Positions 7,361 through 9,483 of a stretch of 9,483 nt of DNA are shown here, in pieces. Position numbers and translations under genes: made by a program. The notes beneath the pieces were generated by a model. That model saw only the letters and a list, made by a program, of their open reading frames with translations. It had not been told where the DNA came from and did no database searches. This stretch comes from Holosporales bacterium (GTDB lineage Bacteria; Pseudomonadota; Alphaproteobacteria; RUG11792), in the NCBI GenBank assembly GCA_031267545.1, contig JAIRYU010000008.1, positions 1 through 9,483 of the forward strand, written 5' to 3'. Each line of letters begins with the position of its first letter. The first letter of the stretch is position 1.

Positions 7361-7942
7361 TTAAATTGGGTCGTCGTCGAATATGCCAGTTTGCGCAGTC
7401 GCTTTTGGGGCGATTCCGTTTGTGAAATTTGCAATGAAACTTTTTTCCCCGTACCACACTACGATTTCGTCCTTACCGTCGTCATTCTGTGATTTGATAA
7501 TGATAGCCACCTTGTCGTCCTTAATGTCGGAATGAAATTCCGTAATACCAAGGGTTCTGTCGGTTGGCGATAGCGCTGATTTTCCAAAGCGCGGATTCAT
7601 CCTATACAGGAGCGCCCTACCATTCCCGTCCTTCGAGTATTTTTCCATGACGCCAAGGTCCTTGAACGGCGCGTATCCATACGTATCTTTCATGGTTTCA
7701 TTTTGTATACCAACATTACCGGACGTCGACGATGGGTATGGCAACTGGCCGTCATTCGATATGCAGTATGCAGCTATTGCCTTTACGACAAAATCGATGT
7801 TGCTCTGCGTTTTCTGATTAGCGTATATCTTGTTGAAAACATTGAGCTGCGTCATCACAACGCTGGAAATTATTCCAAGTATCAACAGGGAGATAGAAAC
7901 TTCAATTAACGAAAATCCAGGCAGCGCAATTTTTCTTGTCAC
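7361..7942 (-). CDS. Type IV pilin-like / pseudopilin protein with prepilin N-terminus
   Basis: The N-terminus is a class III signal: a short basic leader MTRKIALPG, then FSLIEVSISLLILGIISSVV. Cleavage by prepilin peptidase is expected after Gly9, leaving N-methylated Phe and Glu14 as the conserved Glu5 of the mature protein; residues 10-30 form the hydrophobic helix. The 193-residue protein has a soluble domain containing NDGQLPYPS...GYAPFKDLG, like the DGxLPxPA...GxxPWxxLG pattern seen in some pilin-like proteins of type II secretion or type IV pili. It ends in an acidic IFDDDPI. I cannot assign it to a specific Gsp/Pil subunit. It has no secretion or pilus partner beside it; it is convergent with lptB and divergent from kdsB. 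The GTG start at 7942 gives an ideal leader length but no ribosome binding site is visible. Confidence 0.85.
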   Translation of the reverse strand: MTRKIALPGFSLIEVSISLLILGIISSVVMTQLNVFNKIYANQKTQSNIDFVVKAIAAYCISNDGQLPYPSSTSGNVGIQNETMKDTYGYAPFKDLGVMEKYSKDGNGRALLYRMNPRFGKSALSPTDRTLGITEFHSDIKDDKVAIIIKSQNDDGKDEIVVWYGEKSFIANFTNGIAPKATAQTGIFDDDPI

Positions 7943-7993
7943 GAAAATTTGGTATCATGCGTTATGTTCCGACGAACAGTGTTACACAAAATT

Positions 7994-8728
7994 ATGGATA
8001 ATTCAGCGGCTATTTTTATTCCAGCCAGACTAGACTCTTCAAGATTTCCAAGAAAGGCGCTGTATCAAATCGACGGTAAGCCGATGATCGTTAGAGTGTT
8101 GGAACAAGCGCAGAAACTCGATTTATGCAGATGTTACGTGGCATGCTGCTGCGAGGAAATTAAAAAGGTTGTCGAAGGATACGGAGGGGAAGCTATCATT
8201 ACAGATCCAAGCCTTCAATCCGGAACCGACCGCGTATTTGCGGCAGTCGAAACTCTGAAGCAAAAGCCGGAGTACGTTATTAATTTACAGGGAGACACTC
8301 CTGTATTTACTCCGCAGATACTAATTGATATTCTCGGCGCGTTAAAAGAAGACAAATCGATTGACATAACTACGCCGGCTGTATATTGCGATGACCGCTC
8401 TAAAATAATTGATAAAAATGTAGTAAAGGTTGTGTTTGACGGTATGGAAAACCGAGCTTCGGGAAGAGCTGTTTACTTTTCGCGTTCGCCTATTCCGCAT
8501 GGCGCTTCATTCGTTTATGCGCACATCGGTATGTATGCGTACAGGTACGATAGTCTCAGAAAATTTGTATCTCTTCCGCAGACGTTCTGTGAGAAGACGG
8601 AGAACTTAGAACAACTTCGCGGACTCCAAAGTGGACTTAGCATACGGGTTGTTCCTGTCGACGGCATTGCTCTATCTGTCGATACCGAAAGAGATATTGA
8701 GGCCGCGCTCAGGGCTATTCGATCTTGA
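7994..8728 (+). CDS. kdsB: 3-deoxy-manno-octulosonate cytidylyltransferase (CMP-Kdo synthetase)
   Basis: KdsB activates Kdo with CTP to CMP-Kdo in the cytoplasm for the inner core of LPS. I place the start at the ATG at 7994, giving 244 residues (E. coli 248) and the family N-terminus AIFIPARLDSSRFPRKAL; the frame is open further upstream (TTG 7949, ATG 7964), but that would add residues the family lacks. Visible motifs are the nucleotide-binding loop above, GKPMIVRVLEQA, LQSGTDRVF, NLQGDTP with the metal-binding Asp, VYFSRSPIPHG, HIGMYAYR, EKTENLEQLRGL and SVDTERDIE at the C-terminus. The usual QGDEP reads QGDTP, a substitution at a normally conserved Glu. Sequence alone does not exclude the 8-amino-Kdo variant of the family. 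The 51-base divergent gap to the pilin-like gene has a lone TATCAT at 7953-7958 but no convincing full promoter. It complements lptCAB functionally. Confidence 0.94.
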   Translation: MDNSAAIFIPARLDSSRFPRKALYQIDGKPMIVRVLEQAQKLDLCRCYVACCCEEIKKVVEGYGGEAIITDPSLQSGTDRVFAAVETLKQKPEYVINLQGDTPVFTPQILIDILGALKEDKSIDITTPAVYCDDRSKIIDKNVVKVVFDGMENRASGRAVYFSRSPIPHGASFVYAHIGMYAYRYDSLRKFVSLPQTFCEKTENLEQLRGLQSGLSIRVVPVDGIALSVDTERDIEAALRAIRS

Positions 8729-8872
8729 CGTTAATACGAAGCGGAGCAGCGCTATGGAGCTCTGGCGTCATAAACTCCAAAATGCGGGGGCAACAAAAAA
8801 ATTGCTATGGGCGTAAAAATAATTTGCATATTCCGAAAAGCATGACATATCCTGGTTATGGATCGGGGGGAA

Positions 8873-8948
8873 TGGTGGTCGCAACAGGACTCGAACCTGT
8901 GACAACCGCGATGTGAACGCGGCGCTCTACCAACTGAGCTATGCGACC
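8873..8948 (-). tRNA. tRNA-Val (anticodon CAC)
   Basis: The minus strand folds into a complete 76-base cloverleaf. The acceptor stem is GGTCGCA with TGCGACC, the D arm GCTC/GAGC, the anticodon stem CCGCG/CGCGG around the loop TTCACAT, the variable loop TTGTC, and the T arm ACAGG/CCTGT with TTCGAGT. All stems pair without mismatch. The anticodon CAC reads the valine codon GTG. Discriminator A and CCA are encoded (CCA complement at 8873-8875). An anticodon CAC tRNA is a specialised decoder beyond UAC, fitting a genome that uses GTG codons. It is antisense to the flanking kdsB and capsid genes. Confidence 0.97.
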
Positions 8949-8960
8949 GATCCGATACCA

Positions 8961-8969
8961 ATGATATCA
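8961..8969 (-). promoter_or_regulatory. Candidate extended -10 promoter for tRNA-Val
   Basis: On the minus strand, TGATATCAT (complement of 8961-8969) fits the extended -10 pattern TGnTATAAT with one mismatch in the hexamer. Initiation would be near 8954, about six bases before the mature tRNA 5' end at 8948. No good -35 is seen at normal spacing. Confidence 0.4.
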
Positions 8970-9023
8970 CATAAACTCCCGATCGCGGACCAAAAGTCTT
9001 TAATCTCAACAATATTTTTTAAA

Positions 9024-9027
9024 AGGA
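9024..9027 (+). promoter_or_regulatory. Shine-Dalgarno site of the capsid gene
   Basis: AGGA at 9024-9027, within the purine run AAAAGGAAAA at 9021-9030, lies seven bases before the ATG at 9035. It is the best-placed ribosome binding site in the window besides that of rnhA and fixes the start of the capsid protein, showing that the missing N-terminal region is not a start-choice error in this frame. Confidence 0.75.
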
Positions 9028-9034
9028 AAAAATC

Positions 9035-9483
9035 ATGAACATAAATGAACTAAGGCCATCGTTGCCTGAAAACCCGTTTGACGTTAAAAAGTTTGCGGCA
9101 TTTCTGAAAGGAGATGGCGAGAAGAGCGAAACTGTAGCTCTCCCTGCGGCAATTGCGAACTCAATAGCGTTAAAAATCAGTACGCTGAGTCCTATTCGGC
9201 GACTTGCGAAAGTTACTACAACATCTGGCGATCGGCTTGACGTTGTAGTCGATACGAAAGATTCGCAGTCGTCGGGATGGATTACGGACGAACTAATTAA
9301 GTACGATGATATCTCGTCAATTTCGAAGGTTTCTATCTACTTACACCAACTCTATGCGAAGCCGAGGGTAACGCATGCCCTTCTTGAGGATCACACAACA
9401 AATGTGGAAGAGTTTATTAACGAAAAAATTACGACGCAAATGGCGTCTTCAGAAAATGAGGCATTCTTATTTGGAGACGGAGT
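9035..9483 (+). CDS. HK97-family major capsid protein, N-terminal part (runs off window)
   Basis: The frame is open from ATG 9035 to the window end, giving 149 residues. The HK97-type capsid features in order are: SPIRRLAKVTTTSGDRLDVVVDTKDSQSSGW (residues 52-82), corresponding to the conserved strand and GW motif; then KVSIYLHQLYAKPRVTHALLED, NVEEFINEKITTQMASSENEAFLFGDG (98-149), corresponding to the E-loop/spine-helix region ending in the conserved GDG. The pattern is that of phage and gene transfer agent (GTA) gp5 capsids of alphaproteobacteria. The family usually has about 100 residues of delta (scaffold) domain before this core; here only about 50 precede SPIRR, starting near the FAAFLKGDG segment that marks the delta-core junction. 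The gene has its own strong ribosome binding site and follows a divergent tRNA; no portal or protease gene precedes it. Whether it is GTA-derived, phage or an encapsulin-like reuse cannot be decided from the visible part. Confidence 0.88.
   Translation, partial: MNINELRPSLPENPFDVKKFAAFLKGDGEKSETVALPAAIANSIALKISTLSPIRRLAKVTTTSGDRLDVVVDTKDSQSSGWITDELIKYDDISSISKVSIYLHQLYAKPRVTHALLEDHTTNVEEFINEKITTQMASSENEAFLFGDG

Noticed and set aside
7949..7993. Longer KdsB starting at TTG 7949 or ATG 7964
   Set aside because: The extra residues are not part of the family N-terminus, no ribosome binding site precedes them, and ATG 7994 gives the expected start just before AIFIPAR.
8849..8863. Weak hairpin ATCC/GGAT downstream of the tRNA as its terminator
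   Set aside because: A four-pair stem with no adjacent run of T on the minus strand is not enough.
8752..9012. 86-codon minus-strand frame over the tRNA
   Set aside because: It reads through the complete tRNA-Val gene and has no family features; it is a chance frame.

Overview
The window looks like a piece of an alphaproteobacterial chromosome, possibly from a host-associated lineage. The evidence is an alphaproteobacterial-style DnaE, an lptC-lptA-lptB cluster, a zinc-ribbon (MJ0042-type) membrane protein, KdsB, and an HK97-fold capsid of the kind found in alphaproteobacterial phages and gene transfer agents. Base composition is moderate, and by eye it is somewhat more GC-rich at the left end (first ~700 bases and dnaE) than in the lpt and kdsB part. 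Six of the nine protein genes appear to start with GTG, and most lack a clear Shine-Dalgarno sequence. The taxonomic placement is inference.

Layout. Positions 1-720 (+) hold the 3' part of an unrecognised protein. Positions 835-4218 (+) hold dnaE, the replicative polymerase III alpha subunit, preceded by an extended -10 promoter candidate. rnhA (ribonuclease HI, 4229-4750, -) converges on dnaE only 10 bases away and follows, on the same strand, a zinc-ribbon/single-membrane-span protein (4788-5453, -). A divergent promoter region (5454-5592) separates that pair from lptC (5593-6114), lptA (6111-6575) and lptB (6585-7313), all (+) and tightly packed. A solitary type IV pilin-like gene (7361-7942, -) converges on lptB and diverges from kdsB (7994-8728, +). 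A tRNA-Val(CAC) gene with encoded CCA lies at 8873-8948 (-). From 9035 to the window edge (+) runs the N-terminal part of an HK97-type major capsid protein, the only gene here with a strong, well-placed ribosome binding site.

How the genes work together. LptB, LptC and LptA are three of the Lpt parts that carry lipopolysaccharide from the inner membrane to the outer membrane, and KdsB activates Kdo for the LPS inner core, so the organism should make a Kdo-containing LPS. DnaE and RNase HI both serve DNA replication. The pilin-like gene and the capsid gene each stand alone, without the partners their families normally have next to them, and are the most interesting items. No CRISPR array, insertion sequence, integrase or clear rho-independent terminator was seen.
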